A DNA stretch of 64,000 nucleotides from Microbotryum silenes-acaulis (Eukaryota; Basidiomycota; Microbotryomycetes; Microbotryales; Microbotryaceae): the NCBI GenBank assembly GCA_003665825.1, contig QPFY01000025.1, forward strand, positions 1-64,000, given 5' to 3'. A program made the position numbers and the translations under genes. Below, piece by piece: positions 1-13,890 of the stretch; the first letter of the stretch is position 1, and each line of letters starts with the position of its first letter. The notes under the pieces were generated by a model, which saw nothing but the letters and a program-made list of their open reading frames with translations, was not told the origin of the DNA and did not search any database.

Positions 1-2640
1 TCGTGCAACAAATGTTCCGACAAACCCCCGGCTCGCGGCGTCGATGAGACTCTCCAATTCGATCAAGAAAGAGATGAGGGATTGCATTCGTGTGAGTGGT
101 TGGCGTTGAGGTGAGCGATTGCAGTTCCCGCTGAATACTATCTGGAAGAAGAACTCACCACACTCATCGGTCGGGTTACGAGAGGGCGATCGGGGTGATT
201 GGGCGATGCGGTGACCGAGCACGTGTCCGACCGAGTACGCTCGAGCGATGCATCGACGTGAGCTAGCACGCTGCTGAGAGTGACCGCGCCCTCTCAGGTG
301 GCGGTTTTAGTTATCGTGTTGAAGATGGCAGTGTTGGACTCGTTGTTAACCGTGTTGTGCGACGTCGCGCCGTCGGCTTGAGGTGACACGTTGAGCTGTA
401 GGTGAGGGAGATCGAGGTGCATCTTGCAGATTGAATGGCGCATGTGAACGATGCGAAAGCATGTGGCGTCGAGTTGTGGCGTGGTGCGGTCAGTGCGGTG
501 CCGAGTCAAGGGGTGCGAGTGAGCAGTGAGTGGGGAGAGGGAAAGGGGTGTTGGCGCGCGAACGTGAAGTCGAGCCTATCAACTCATTGTCGGCGCAAGA
601 TCCCGAGGCTCGGCGCACTCGGCTGTGAGATCGGTCTCCGATTTGCTCAAGTCCAGTCAACCTGTTGCACTTCAAGATTCAAAGGTCCAACAAGGATGCG
701 AGAGACCTTCAGGGCTAGAGAGAGCAAGTACTTTCGAGGTTAGTGCGTATCAGCGCTTGTCGACACGGGCCGTTCGACTGGCAATCGGCCAGCGTCCGCG
801 GCGACAAAGTCAATTCGTGCAGGTCACTCTAAGCGGCCTGTACTATTGATACTCCTATACTAAAAGACTGTTCTTGGAATTTAGACGAGCTGTGTCGGAA
901 GATTTGAGGTGAAGACATCGTATTCAGGAGCAGATCTTTGATCCGATTACAAGCGAGGTCATCGCGCGATGGCAGACGACTCGGAGACTCAGAGCCACGC
1001 CGGGCGTGTCCCGTAAGCAGGTCTTTGTCTCTTGCAGACCGCAATTCTGTGAAATGCGTCAAGAGGTGAGTTGACTTCTCAGGTGATATCTGGCGGCGTG
1101 AAAACAGCGTGAGCGTAGGTTTCCTACAAGAGATCGTCGGTGAAACTATGACGCGGTCGACACTTCATTCGCGGACAAACTTTAGTTCGGACGCCTTCAA
1201 TGATGATTGCAGTGCTCTGAGAGGTCGATCTGACGACTCTTTTCCGGTAAAAAGTCATGCGTATGAAATAGAGTTCAGGGATATGGTGATGGCGCCGAGA
1301 AGATCGTCCATTTAGCACTGTCGGCGGAAGAACTCGATCGTCGCCCAGCCGAGAGACACGGGGTGACGCATCGACTCGTTCTCACTGGCCCCTCCTGCAG
1401 ACAAATGCTTCCCACTCTCAGAGAACACTCGAATATGCGAAAAAACGGCGGGTCGATCGGCGTGCCGTGCTAAATTGGGAGGTTGATGCAGTATTTTCCT
1501 CGGCACCGTTCTCCGAGATCAAAAAGCAAAAGTGATGCCGCAGCACACCCGATCTCGGTCGAGCGGGTCCTTTCAATCGGGTCACTGCTGCAAGCAATAC
1601 AACTCGAATTGGAGCATGCTTCAAGCTGTCTGACTCCGGTTGACAGACCTATTACATGATGACCACCGTGTTGAAGTCAATTTCGACTTCTGATCGAGTT
1701 GAAAAGTCGCGCAAGGACTCGGAGATACTCTCGATCGCGCAAACTCGGCTCCTTTACTTTTCGCTGGTCGATCGGATCGTGATCCTTCGACGATCGAAGG
1801 AGGACCTTTATAGTTGAATTTCTTAGCGTTGACGGAAGAATCCATGGGGTGCTTTGCGGTGTCAAAGCTTATTTTTAGTCAGGATCGTCGGTGACGGATG
1901 CGGGCGGCAGAGGTTCGGCTTTACGAGAAAGCCGAGGAACCCTCCGGTCTCGAATCACGGCATGCCGCTGCAAGCAGCTGTTTTTCACACTTATTTACTT
2001 GCTATAGTCGTAAAAAGGCTATTGTAAAAGGCTAGGGATGCGATTGCAAGGTTGAAGGTCACTCTAAACGGACGGCGGCAGGTCAGCTCGGTCGGCAGCA
2101 GCGACGAGTACGCATGGCAACATGAGCAACGAATACGATCAATCCAGTGGGTCACTGTGACGTACTCCGATATAGTTTTGATTGCGTTCAGCAGTTGGTA
2201 GTCCAGCGCTCATGTTAGATTTGATTCAAGAACATTCCATTGAAGTCGTTTGCGCGAGAACCATGTCGGAGGCCGCAGGAAAACCCGGCAAGAATGGGTC
2301 AAGAAGATCCAAAGGTTCTCAGACACGCACATGAGCTCAAAGACCGAATGGTATTGCATCGAGGAACACATGCGATCGTACCTCAGAAATGTAGGGAAAG
2401 AACTGGAAGGAGTAAACGTCGCTCGAGCAATTGGGCAAAGAATGAAGGTGGTCCTTTGTTCTCAATCTCGAGGCGAGCGGGCAGGGCGCTAGGTCACCCA
2501 CAAGAGTTCGGATGGTTGGAGAAGCCACCTCGCACAGGACATCGGCAATATCGAGTCTTGGGTGGCGGAGGTAGCAGCGGCAAAAATGAGAGCCTGCATG
2601 CTCATCGACGAACGATCGGTCGCACCGAGTTGAGTTTTTA
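1..2640. repeat. Block X, copy 1
   Basis: This copy starts inside the unit at the 'caacaaatgttccgacaaac' landmark. It runs through the 'tgttgcacttcaagattc' and 'gatcgtcggtgaaa' landmarks to the join with block Y near 2640. It is shorter at its left end than copies 2 and 3. No gene is supported; the ORFs here are short and not shared with other copies. Confidence 0.75.
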
Positions 2641-4190
2641 GGTCGGGACCGATCGAGAGGAGTTCAAAGTCGAGCAGAGCAACTCCCGCCAAAAACGTCT
2701 GGAACTTCAATTGGAAAGAGTCGACGACCATTCTTCCGGGAGACAGACTGAAAACGGTTGCGAGCAGTTCGGAGTCCAAAGAGTCGAGTTGAGCGCAGTT
2801 GGGGAACTAAAGCCTGGTGGAGTGATTCAACCGTCAAACATGAGCGATAGTGCACACACTTGCAACACGAGGTGTGGAGGAAGGAAAGCATTTCAATTTG
2901 AAGGCATGCACTGACCTTGCGGACGTTTGAGCGCTTAGTGACTGCCAAACGACGTCGTCGACACATGCGAGGTGAGTGCATGAACAAGCGAGGCGAGAGG
3001 GGATGGAGCACTGTGCGTCGCTGAGCGCTGTCCACGACCGAATGACCAGAGTCTGTACGAATGTGCATGTCGCAGAGGTGGGATGGTGATCGCACATATC
3101 CAGCCGGTCGAGCGAATCGCCGAGGTTGATTGAGAGTGCGAAGGATCGTCACCGAATTCGAGCGCCGAGTGGCCCGAAGAAGCCCGAGTCCTGGCTGTCT
3201 GGATCAACGTGCGCAACGTAGGACGGTGTTCGAGTAAGATTTGAACGGATGAGGAGGCGTTCCGTGGGGAATCGTGACAGCTTTGCCAGCAAGTCGATTG
3301 GTCGGTGCGATCGACGAGGTAGGAACCCAGCGTGCAAGTCCGGTCAACTTGAACGGCAAGGAAACGAGCGGGAAGGTGGGTTGTTGAGGTGCCATGGGGT
3401 GAAACGTAGACGATCTGGGATGCCTTGACAAGCTGGATGACGAAGGCGGGCGACTGAGCAATTCGTTCGCAGCGGCTCGAAAGCTGCTGGGCGAGCAAGG
3501 ATCCCCGGCGGATCTCCACTGGCAAGAAGGCCGACACTAGTCTGTGTGCTGGGAGCTCGTCGCAAGAGAAACCGAGGGATGGTAATGTACTAACTCGGAT
3601 GTGGGCTATGCGAGCGTGTGAGCGAGTGGGTGCGAAGTTCCATTTGAGGGAGCGCTCCCATTCCAGGTCTTCCGTGACCAACGATCTGCAGTACGCGGTG
3701 ACACGGCATATCTTCGTCTCATCAGCAAGGAGTGCAAATCGAAAGCCAGAGCCCAGATCGAAACAGCTCACGGTGGGCGGTCTGAGCGAGTCGTCCGAGG
3801 TCGAGCAGTTCCGGTCGCGATGGCTCAAGTGAGCAATCGACATAGCCCGGACGCAACTGTGGGTATCTTGGAGCTTCTTATCGAGTCGTTCCTATTGAGG
3901 AGGGTGAGGGTGTTGCAGTTGCGAAACGGTGTCATGCTTGCCTTAGCCGGCTCCAGGTGACACGCCATGTGCCGGGTCGAGTAGGGTCGAGCCGCATGTA
4001 CCGAGCAAGTGACGTCTCACCATGACGGCAAAGTGTTGCGTCGTCGTGTCTTCGTGCAGTGAGAGGAAAAGTCGAGCCGAGTCGAATGGTGCGAGGGATC
4101 GGCGGATATCGAATCTTGGGTGGCGGATGCAGCAGCGGCAAAGTTGAGAGCTTTCACCATCGTCGAATCGCACCGAGTTGAGTTTTGCGG
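2640..4190. repeat. Block Y, copy 1
   Basis: This unit runs from 'gggaccgatcgagagg' to the next 'gatcgagaggagatcgagg' boundary. A 302-codon minus-strand frame at 2935-3843 is the longest frame in the array. The corresponding frame in the 7565-8466 copy is broken by small indels, so it is probably not a gene. Confidence 0.75.
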
Positions 4191-4570
4191 TCAGGGCTGA
4201 TCGAGAGGAGATCGAGGTCCATCCATGAGAGCTAGAAACGGTTTCGAACGAGTCGAGTTAAGCGCCGGCCAAAATCCATGACCTGGTGGAGCGAAAGAAA
4301 AGTCAAACATAAGCAAGAGGGCACAGACTTGCAACACACGAGGTGGAGGAAGGGAAAGCCTTCAGGTTAAAGGCACTCACTGACCTTTCGGACGTTGGTT
4401 CGCTTTGTGACTGCCGAACGAGTTCGGGAGATGTTTAGAGCGACGAGTTGAGACGTAGTGGCTTTAACCGGATGACTCGAAGAGCTGGATGACGGGCGCG
4501 GGAGGTTGAGTGATTCGCGGCGCGGTCGAGAAAGTGCTTGAGCCGATGAAGGTGTCCGATCTCGACATTG
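4190..4570. repeat. Shortened block Y (y1)
   Basis: This is a Y copy lacking its middle. It begins with the Y start, then jumps near 4440 to the Y segment that ends in 'tctcgacattgacg'. It is almost identical to 16937-17335 and joins the following X copy at the same point there. Confidence 0.75.
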
Positions 4571-7270
4571 ACGAAATCAGTCGAGTCGCGCAACAGATGT
4601 TTCAACAAACCCCGAGCTAGCCGCGTCGATGAGACTCTCCGACTCGATCAAGAAAGAGATGTGAGGGAATGCATTCGTGCGATTGGTTGACGTTGACGAC
4701 GCGGGTGCACCATGTGGGGGTGGCGGAGGAGATCGGCACAGGTCGACAGTGGTGTTCGGTGTGGAGCAACGAGGATCGAGTGATGTGTGCATCGATTCAA
4801 GACCTCAGGGTAGTCGAGCGTCTTATCGATGGTGCTGATGCGGCGCAGAGTATGATCATACAAGTCACAGAGCGGTGTGGTGCGAGGCTCGGATGGCAGC
4901 GAGTGTCGAACGCGCGATCTGAATCAGAGTGGTGGGCAGCAAAGACCGATCATGAGCTGAGCGAATGGGGTAGAGCTCACTACTATGTGAAGGTAGAACT
5001 CACCACAGTCATTGGTCGGGTAGCGAGGGGCGTTCGGGTGATCGAGGCGATGCGCTGACCGAGCACGTGTCCGACCGAGAACGCTCGAGCGATGCATCGA
5101 CGTAGTTAGTACGCTGCTGAAAGTGACCTGCCCTCTCAGGAGGAGTGTGAGTCGTATCGGTGCCACAGATGATGATGTTGGAGTTGTTGGTAGTTCTGCC
5201 GTGCGACGTCGCACGTGCGAGTGGTGCAAGTGAGTGGGAGAGGAAAAGGGCTTGGCGCGCGCGAACGTCAAGTCGAGCAGATCACACGACCGGGGCGCAC
5301 CGAGATCCCGAAGCTCGGTGCGCTCGGCCGTGTGATCGAACTCCAATTTGCTCTAGTCCGGTCGACCTGTTGCAATTCAGACTCTCAGCTGCATATCTCT
5401 GTGAAGACCAAACAAGGATGCGAGAAACTTTCAAGGCCAGAGAGAGCGAGTACCTCCGAGGTCAGCGCGGCGGCATGGGTCATTGAACGAGTCGGCCGGC
5501 CGTCCGCAGCAAAAACTTGGTCGATTCGTCCAGGTCGCTGAGCATGCCTGTGCTGTTGTCATTCTTTATTCAAACGCTATTCCCAAAACCCCCGGAATTA
5601 CGAGCGGAAACATATCTGATCCGGGAGCAGATCTTTGATCCGATTGCGAGCGACTCGGAGATCATCGCCGACGGTAGACAAGACTGAAGAGTCACGCCGG
5701 GCGTGCCCTGCAGTGGAAGTGCATCTCAGTATCACGCTGGACGAAACGCGGTGAGCGAGTTTCGAGATCCATAGAAGATTAAATGAGCTTTCCAGTGATG
5801 TCTGACGACGTGAAGACTCCTTGACGCAAGGTTCTCCGTCAAGTCGTCGGCGAAAAAGATGCGCCGGCACTTCGTTTGCGGACAAGTTCTGACCGCCTTC
5901 AACGATATCTGTGATGCTCTGTTGGGACCAAAATAGGTCAATCTGACAATTTTATTTCGGTACAGAATTCTTCACTTGAGAATAGATACAGGGGTGCGGA
6001 GGAAAAGGTCCAGTCAGCATTTTCAGCGAAAAGATCCGGTGGTCGCCGAACCGAAAGACCACTTAAGTGAGGACTAATTGACTCATTCTCGCAGGCCCAT
6101 CCTGCAGAGAGATGTTTCTCACTCTCAGAATACTCGAATATCCGAAAAAATCTGGTCGATACGCGTGCCGTGCTAGATTGCGAAGTTGATGCAGTATTTT
6201 CATCGGGGCCGGCGTTCTCCGAGATCACAAACTGAAAGTGATGCCGTCGAACAGGTCACCGCTGCAAGCCATATGCTCGAATTCTGGCATCTTTATCACT
6301 ACGATTAAGAAATCTATCACACGATGACCACTGCGTTGAGGTCGATTTCAACTTCTGATCAGGAGTTGAAAGGTCGCGCAAGGACTCGGGGGTCCTCTCG
6401 ATTGCGCAAACTCGGCTCCTTACTTTTTGCTGGTCGATCGGATAGTGATCCTTTGGCGCTCCGCAATGCACTGTCAAATGAGAAGATCTCCACATGGATG
6501 GAAGAATTGATGTTGTGCTTTGCGGCGTTAAAGCAGACTTTCAGTCTGGATATGCGGGTCGCACGGGTTCGACTTTGCCTGAAAGCCGAGGAACGATTCA
6601 GCGTCGAATCACGGCATACACCCGCAAACAGCTCCCCCTACACACACGATCAGTTGCTACAGACGGAAAGGGCCTGTAGCAGAAGGCTAGGGATGCAATC
6701 ACAGGGTTGAAGCCAACTCTGAATGGACCTCGGCGCCATGCCATCAGCTCGGTCGCGTGAGCGAGGAGAACAATCGATCCAGTGATTCCGCAGAGATCAC
6801 TGCAATGTACTCAAATACCTGGTTTTAATTGCGTCCAGCAGTCAGTAGTCCCGTTCTCATGTTAGATTAGATATACAAGAACATTCCATTCGGGTCCTTC
6901 CCGGAAGCACCACATCGGAGGCCGCAGGAAAATCCGGCAAGAAGATCCGAAGGTTCTCAGACACGCACATACGAACTCAAAGACCACATGGTATTGCATC
7001 AAAGAGCGCATACAAAAACATTTGTACGTCAAAAATGCAGGGAAGGAGGAAACGTCGCTCGAGCGGTTGGGCAAAGAGTCAAGGTGGTCCTTCGTTCTCA
7101 CTCTCGAGGCAAGCGGGCAGGGCGCTAGGTCACCCACAAGAGTTCGGATGGTTGGAGAAGCCACCTCGCACAGGACATCGGCAAATATCGAGTCTTGGGT
7201 GGCGGAGGCAGCAGCGGCAAAAATGAGAGCCTGCATGCTCATCGACGAACGATCGTCGCACCGAGTTGAG
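4570..7270. repeat. Block X, copy 2
   Basis: This X copy begins at 'caacagatgtttcaacaaac' and ends at the Y boundary near 7270. Landmarks keep the same order and spacing as in copies 1 and 3, with many substitutions and small indels. No gene is supported. Confidence 0.75.
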
Positions 7271-8820
7271 TTTTTAGTTCGGGACCGATCGAGGAGTTCA
7301 AAGTCGAGCAGAGCAAGTCCCGCCAAAAGCGTCTGAACATCAATTGGAAAGAGTCGACGACCATTCTTCCGGAGACGGACTGAAAACGGTTGCGAGCAGT
7401 TCGGATCCAAAGAGTCGAGTTGAGCGCAGTTGGGAAACTAAGGCCCGGTGGAGCAATTCAACCGTCAAACATGAGCGATAATGCATACACTTGCAACACG
7501 AGGTGTGGAGGAAGGAAAGCTTCTCAGGTTGAAGGCATGCACTGACCTTGCGGACGTTTGACGCTTAGTGACTGCCAAACGACGTCGTCGACACATGCGA
7601 GGTGAGTGCATGAACAAGCGAGGCGAGAGGGATGGAGCACTGTGCGTCGCTGAGCGCTGTCCACGACCGAATGACCAGAGTCTGTACGAATGTGCATGTC
7701 GCAGAGGTGGATGGTGATCGCACATATCCAGCCGGTCGAGCGAATCGCCGAGGTTGATTGAGAGTGCGAAGGATCGTCACCGAATTCGAGCGCCGAGTGG
7801 CCCGAAGAAGCCCGAGTCCTGCTGTCTGGATCAACGTGCGCAACGTAGGACGGTGTTCGAGTAAGATTTGAACGGATGAGGAGGCGTTCCGTGGGGAATC
7901 GTGACAGCTTTGCCAGCAAGTCGATTGGTCGGTGCGATCGACGAGGTAGGAACCCAGCGTGCAAGTCCGGTCAACTTGAACGGCAGGAAACGACGGAAGG
8001 TGGGTTGTTGAGGTGCCATGGGGTGAAACGTAGACGATCTGGGATGCCTTGACAAGCTGGATGACGAAGGCGGGCGACTGAGCAATTCGTTCGCAGCGGC
8101 TCGAAAGCTGCTGGGCGAGCAAGGATCCCGGCGGATCTTCAGTGGCGAGAAGGCCGAGGCTAGTCTGCGTGCTGGGACCTTGTCGCAAGAGAAACCGAGA
8201 GATGGTAATGCACGAACTCGGATGTGGGCTGTGCGAGCGGGTGAGCGAATCGGCGCAAAGTTCCATTCAAGGGAGCGCTCCCATTCCGGGTTGTCCGTGA
8301 CCAACGATCTGCAGTACGCAGTGACACGGCATATCTTCGTCTCATCAGCAAGGAGTGCAAATCGCAAGCCAGAGCCCAGATCGAAACAGCTCACTGTGGG
8401 CGGTCTGAGCGAGTCGTCCGAGGTCGAGCAGTTCCGGTCCCGAGGGCTCAAGTGAGCAATTGACATAGCCCGGACGCAACTGTAGCTACCTTCGAGCTCG
8501 TTATCGAGTCGTTGAAAGCCGATGGTGATGGTGAGAGTGTTGCAGTTGCTGAATGAGTTCCGCTTGCCTTAGCCAGTTCCGGTGACACATCAAGTGCCGG
8601 GTCGAGCAAGGTCGAGCCGCATGTACCGAGGAAGTGATGTTTCACCATGACGGCAAGGTGGTGCTTCGTCGTGTCTTCGCGCAGTGAGAGAAAAGACGAG
8701 TTGTGTCGAGTGGTGCGAGAGATCGGCTAATAACGAGTCGTGGGTGGCGGAGGCAGCAGCCGCAAAGATAAGAACTTGTACGCTCCTCGACGAGCGATCT
8801 ATCGCACCGAGTTGGGTTTT
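7270..8820. repeat. Block Y, copy 2
   Basis: This is a tandem Y unit closely matching copy 1 (for example 7460-8110 against 2830-3500), with scattered one- to three-base indels. The indels disrupt the long minus frame seen in copy 1. Confidence 0.75.
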
Positions 8821-10000
8821 GAGGTCAGGGTCGATCGAGAGGAGATCGAGGTCGAGCAAAGCAAGCTTCGCCGGAAAAGTATCGATCCTCAATTGGAAAG
8901 AGTCGACGATCATTCATTCGTGAGAGCCAAAAACGGATTCGAGCGAGTTGGAGTTTAAAGAGTCGAGTTAAGCGCAGGCCGGAATCTGAGACCTGGTGGA
9001 GCGAAATAAAAGTCAGACATAAGCAAGAGGGCACAGACTTGCAACACGAGGTGTGGAAGAAGGGAAGACTTCAGGTTGAAGGCACGCACTAACCTTTCGG
9101 ACGTTTGCTGCTTGTGACTGCCAAACGAGTTCGTTTGCACCCAGCGAGGTGAGTGTAAGCTGCGAAGCGAGAGATGGAGCACCATGCGACGCCGATCGCA
9201 GTCCATGACTGCATGACCAGGGTTGCTGAAGCGTGTACGAACGTGCAACTTGCAGAGGTGGGATGGTGATCGCCCGTATCAAGCTGGTCGAGCCAATCTT
9301 TGAAATCGATTGAGAGTGCGAAGGATCGTCACGGTCCGATGCCGAAATCGAGCGCCGAGTGGTCCGGAGAAGCCCGAGTCGGGACTTTATCCTTCGACGT
9401 GCACAACGTAATAAGGAGTTCGAGTAAGATGTGAAGCAATGAGGAGGTGTTCCGTGGCACATCTCGGGAGCTTTGCCGTGAAGTCGATCGGTCGGAGCGA
9501 TCGACGAGGTTGAGAGTCAGCGTGCAAGTCCGGTCGAATTAACCGGCAAGGAAGACGAGCGGGCATGTGGGATGTTGAGGTGCCATGAGGTGAAACGTAG
9601 CGCTCTGTGGTTTGGACAAATGACTCGACGAGCCGGACCACGCGGGCCGGCGATTGAGCGAGTCGCGGCGGGGTCGAGACGGGGTGATAGTGCTTGAGGC
9701 AATGCAGGTCTCCCATCTCGACATTGACGCACTCGTGCTTCAAACTGGTGGCGAGAGGTACCGAGGGATGGTGATCTGCGAGCTTGTAAGCATCGCTACG
9801 AAGTTCCGTTCGAAGGAGCGCTCCTAGTCCGGGTCGTTCGTGACCAACGGTCTACACTGTGCAGTGACGCGACAGATCTTGATCGCATCAGCAAAGAGTG
9901 CAAGTCGCAAGCGAGGGCTCCGATCAGATGGTTCACTGTGCCCTGTGGGCGGTCTGAGCCCGTCGTCGGTGGTCGAGCACGTGATCCGGTCGTGACGGCT
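8820..10000. repeat. Block Y, copy 3 (diverged, incomplete)
   Basis: This is the second Y of the unit, starting at 'gtcgatcgagaggagatcga'. Similarity to the other Y copies fades near 10000, before the normal Y end, and sequence I could not match to the other copies follows. Confidence 0.65.
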
Positions 10001-10970
10001 GTCAGAAAGGAAGGGCTGTCGATGTTCGAAGTATCGTCGAGTTAGAGCTCGAGTTGACCGAGCGAGTTGGAGTGGCGATTCGGGCAGGGTGGGCACATCG
10101 AGGCGGACCCATGTCAGTTGGTGCTTGATCGTCCATCGAGTAGTGCTCGATCGTCGCTTCGGTATAACCGGAGCAGGTTGCCTGGGAGATGGACGGGTCC
10201 AGCTGATCATCGGAGTGCCGAACGGTTCGAGTCGAGACGAAGCTGCTCGATGAAATGGCTCGAGTGGGGAGCCAGCCAAAAAGAGCGCCGAAGAGTCAAG
10301 CTGATCCCAAGAACATGACAGAACACGGGTCGAGAGAAGTTGTATTGACGATCGTAGTGTTGAATCGCAAGCTCGTGGCATGGGGTGGGGGCGATGTTTG
10401 AGCAAGTCGGTGCAAAGCTGAGGATGGGCGACGTGCGAGTCGGATCTAAATGTCGGGGCAATGCTGTGAAACACAGATGAGTGTTTGTAAAAGCGTCAGT
10501 ATTGTAGGGACTCGAGACGTGGAGACCCGGGTTGGAGAGGAGAGCATACCAGACTGGGGTCCTGATTGATCGAGCTGACCCGCCGGTGTGGAAGTGAAGA
10601 TCACGGGATAGTGTTGAGCTGGGTGCGGCGACACAGAACAAGATGAGGTGAGGTGAATCGTATCGGATTCGAGAATGGGGCGATCGTGGGGTCGGCGCTC
10701 ATGATGAGTAGGTCAGGTCAGTTGATAACAATGAGTCTATGGCGATCGAGCACGAGTACGGTGGAAGGTCGACGGTTGAGGCGGTCGAGGAAGCCATCGC
10801 GAGGGGCGAACGAGTTGTTACTTCGCACGTCGTGGTGATGGGATGAGCACGGACGGGGCGGGGGCGAGATCGGGCGGAAGAGGTTTGTCAGTTCGGTCGG
10901 TTGATCGGTCGATCGGACCGAGGTTCGATGCTGGGTGCGAAGCGTCGGACGGGCATCAATCAAATGGTCG
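10000..10970. other. Non-repeated insert within the array
   Basis: I found no match between this stretch and the X or Y copies in the window. A minus-strand frame of 216 codons overlaps its left part, but its composition resembles the array and it shows no recognisable domain. I see no gene. Confidence 0.4.
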
Positions 10971-13890
10971 CCGAGTCGAGCAACAGATGTTCCGACAAAC
11001 TCCAAGCTTGCCACGTCGGTGAGACTCGTCGAAGAGACCCGATGTGACAGCGAGTGATTGCATTCGAGCGATCGGTCGACGTTGACGACGCGAGTGAACG
11101 GTGAACGATGTGGGGGTGGGCGAGGTGATCCTCACAGGCCGACAGTGCGGCAATGTGGGTCGAGTGATGTGTACATCGATGCGAGGCCTCAGGAAGGGGG
11201 GACAATCACGTTGATGTTACTGATGAGGACGTGGCATTGTGATCGCAGAGTATGGTCGTACAAGTCACAGAGCGGTTCGGTGCGAAGCTCGGATGCCAGC
11301 GAGTCGGCCACACGCGATCTGAACTAGAGTGATGAGCAGCAAAGACGTACATGAGGTGAGCGATTGCAGTTCCCGCTAAATACTATCTGAATGAAGAGCT
11401 CACCACATTCATCGGTCGAGCAGCGAGAGGGCGACCGGGGTCAACGAGGCGATTGGGTGACCGAGCACGTGTCCGACCGAGGACGCTCGAGCGATGCATC
11501 GACGTAGTTAGTACGCTGCTGAAAGTGACCACGTCCTTTCAGATCAACCTGTTCAGCGTATCTTGCTGAAGATGACGATGTTGGAGTCGTTGATAGTCGT
11601 GTTGTGCGACGTCGCACCGTGCCCGCATCAGCCCGCACGAAGGGACACTGCGAGCGTCCGTCGAGAGTGGCCGAGCTGCATCTTGCCGATTGGGTGATGT
11701 GGGGAGAGCGTTGTGGTGTAGTGGGATCAGAGCCGAGTCGGGTCAACTGGGCGAGTGAGTGGTGTGAGTGAGCGGGGAGAGGGAAAGGAGTGTTGGCGCG
11801 CGCGAATCTGAAGTCGAGCGGTTGGCTGACTGACCTCGGCTGAACTCGGCTGAACTCAGGCGGGACTCGGCGACGGAAAGCTTATTAGGCGCGCTCGGCC
11901 GAGAGATCCGACGGTCTCCGATTTGCTCGAGTCCAGTCGACCTGTTGCACTTCAAGACTCGAAGATCGAACAGGGATCCGAGGGAACTTCAAGGCTAGAG
12001 AGAGCGAGTACCTCCGAACTCGGTGCGAGGGCCCGGACGAGTCGGCCGGCGGCGTCCGCGGCAAAAAGGTCGACCCGTCCAGGTCACTGAGCACACTCGT
12101 ACACTCATCAATCTTTTACTCAAACGCTATTTCCAAAATGTGTACGAGGTGCGTCGGAATGTTTGAGGGCAAACACATCTAATCCGGGAGCAGATCGTTG
12201 GTCCGATTACTCGGAGTCGAGATGAGTCATCGATGGGAGACGAGAACCGCGGCGGGCGTGTCCTGGAAGCGCATCTCACTGGCAGTCTCTCGCAGACCGC
12301 AATGCTGTGAAATGCATCAAGAGATGAGTTGAGCTCTCAAGTGGTATCTGGCGGCGTGGATACAGTTTGAGAGCTGGCTTTCTCCAACAGATCGTTGGTG
12401 AAAACTCGCTGCGGTCGGCACTTCGTTTGCGGACAAGTTCGGTCGCTTTCGACGATGATCGCAATCCTCTGTTAGGTCGATCTGACGACTTTTTCTCGGT
12501 ACAGAACCATTCGTTTGAAATAGTAAAGGGATATGGTGATGGCGCGGAGAAGATCGTCCAGTTAACACTGTCGGCAAAAAGGCTCGATGGTCGCCGAGCC
12601 GGCGAGAGACAAGTAAGGAGTAATCGACTCATTCTCGCAGCCCCATCCGGCAGATAGCTGTTCTCACTCTCAGAACACTCAAAAATCGAATATAGCTGTC
12701 CATACGCGCGCAGTGCTAGATTGCGGTCCTGTTGAGGCAGTATTTTCATCGGGACCGGTCTTCGAGATCACAAAGCCAAAGTGATCCCGCAGCACACAGG
12801 ATCTAGGTCGATGTGGTCCTTTCCAACAGGTCATTGCTGCAAGCCATATACCTTGCATCGAAGCATGTTGCAAGCTACAGGAATACTTTTGAGACAGCTA
12901 TCACATGGTGTTCACTGTGTTGGAGTCACTTTCGAGTGCTGATTTGGAGTTGAAAAGTCGTGCAAGGAGGTCGGCCGGCTCTCGATCGCGCAAACTCGGC
13001 TCCTTTACTTTTCGCTGGTCGATCGGATAGTGATCTTCGACACTCGAAGGAGGACTTTCTTAATGTAATTTTTCAATCTTGACGGAAGAATCCATGGGGT
13101 ACTTTGCGGTGTCAAAGCATACTTTCAGTCATGATCGTCGGTGAGGGATGCGGGTCGCAGAAGTTCGACTTTGCGTGAAAGCCGAGGAAGCCCCTCGCTG
13201 ACGAATCACGGCATACCTCTGCAAGCAGCTGTTCTTCACACTTGTTTACTTGCTACAGCCGGAAAGAGGCTATTGTAAAAGGCTAGGGATGCGAGTGCAA
13301 GGTTGAAGCCCACTCTAAACGGACCGCGGCATGTCACTGCAGCTCTGTCGGCATGGGCGACGCATACGCATGAGCGACATATACGATCGATCCAGTGAGT
13401 CACTTTGACATACTCCGACACAGTTTTGCTTGCGTTCAGCAGTTGGTAGTCCAGAGTTGATGTCGGATTTGATACGAGAACATCCCATAGAGGTCGTTTG
13501 CGGCAGAACCATGTCCGAGGCCGCAGAAAAACCCGGCAAGAATGGCTCAAGAAGATCCAAAGGTTCTCAGACACGCACATATGAGCTCAAAGACCGAATG
13601 GTATTGCATCGAGGAACACATGCGATCGTACCTCAGAAATGGAGGGAAAGAAGTGAAAGGAGCAAACGTCGCTCGAGCAGTTGACCAAAGAGTCAAGGTG
13701 GTCCTTCGTTCTCAATGTCAAGGCGAGCGGGCAGGGCGCTAGGTCGCCCAGAAGAGTTCGCATGGTTGACGAAGCCTCCTCACACAAGTGATCGGCGATT
13801 GTCGAGTCTTGGGTGGCGGAAGCAGCAGCGGCAAAGACGAGAGCTTGCATGCTCCTCGACAAGGGATCTATCCCACCGAGTTGAGTTTTG
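10970..13890. repeat. Block X, copy 3
   Basis: This is a full-length X copy from 'gagcaacagatgttccgac' to the Y boundary. It shows the same internal order as copies 1 and 2. For example, its 13480-13760 segment matches 2240-2520. Confidence 0.75.

Noticed and set aside
1..120. Telomere at the left end
   Set aside because: There is no TTAGGG or other short telomeric repeat; the window simply starts inside a block X.
2935..3843. 302-codon minus-strand ORF in block Y as a gene
   Set aside because: The matching frame in the 7565-8466 copy is split by small indels and the other Y copies are also broken. The protein shows no domain, so it is probably chance openness of a GC-rich satellite.
9824..10474. 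216-codon minus-strand ORF as a gene
   Set aside because: It spans the Y/non-repeat junction, has array-like composition and no recognised motif.
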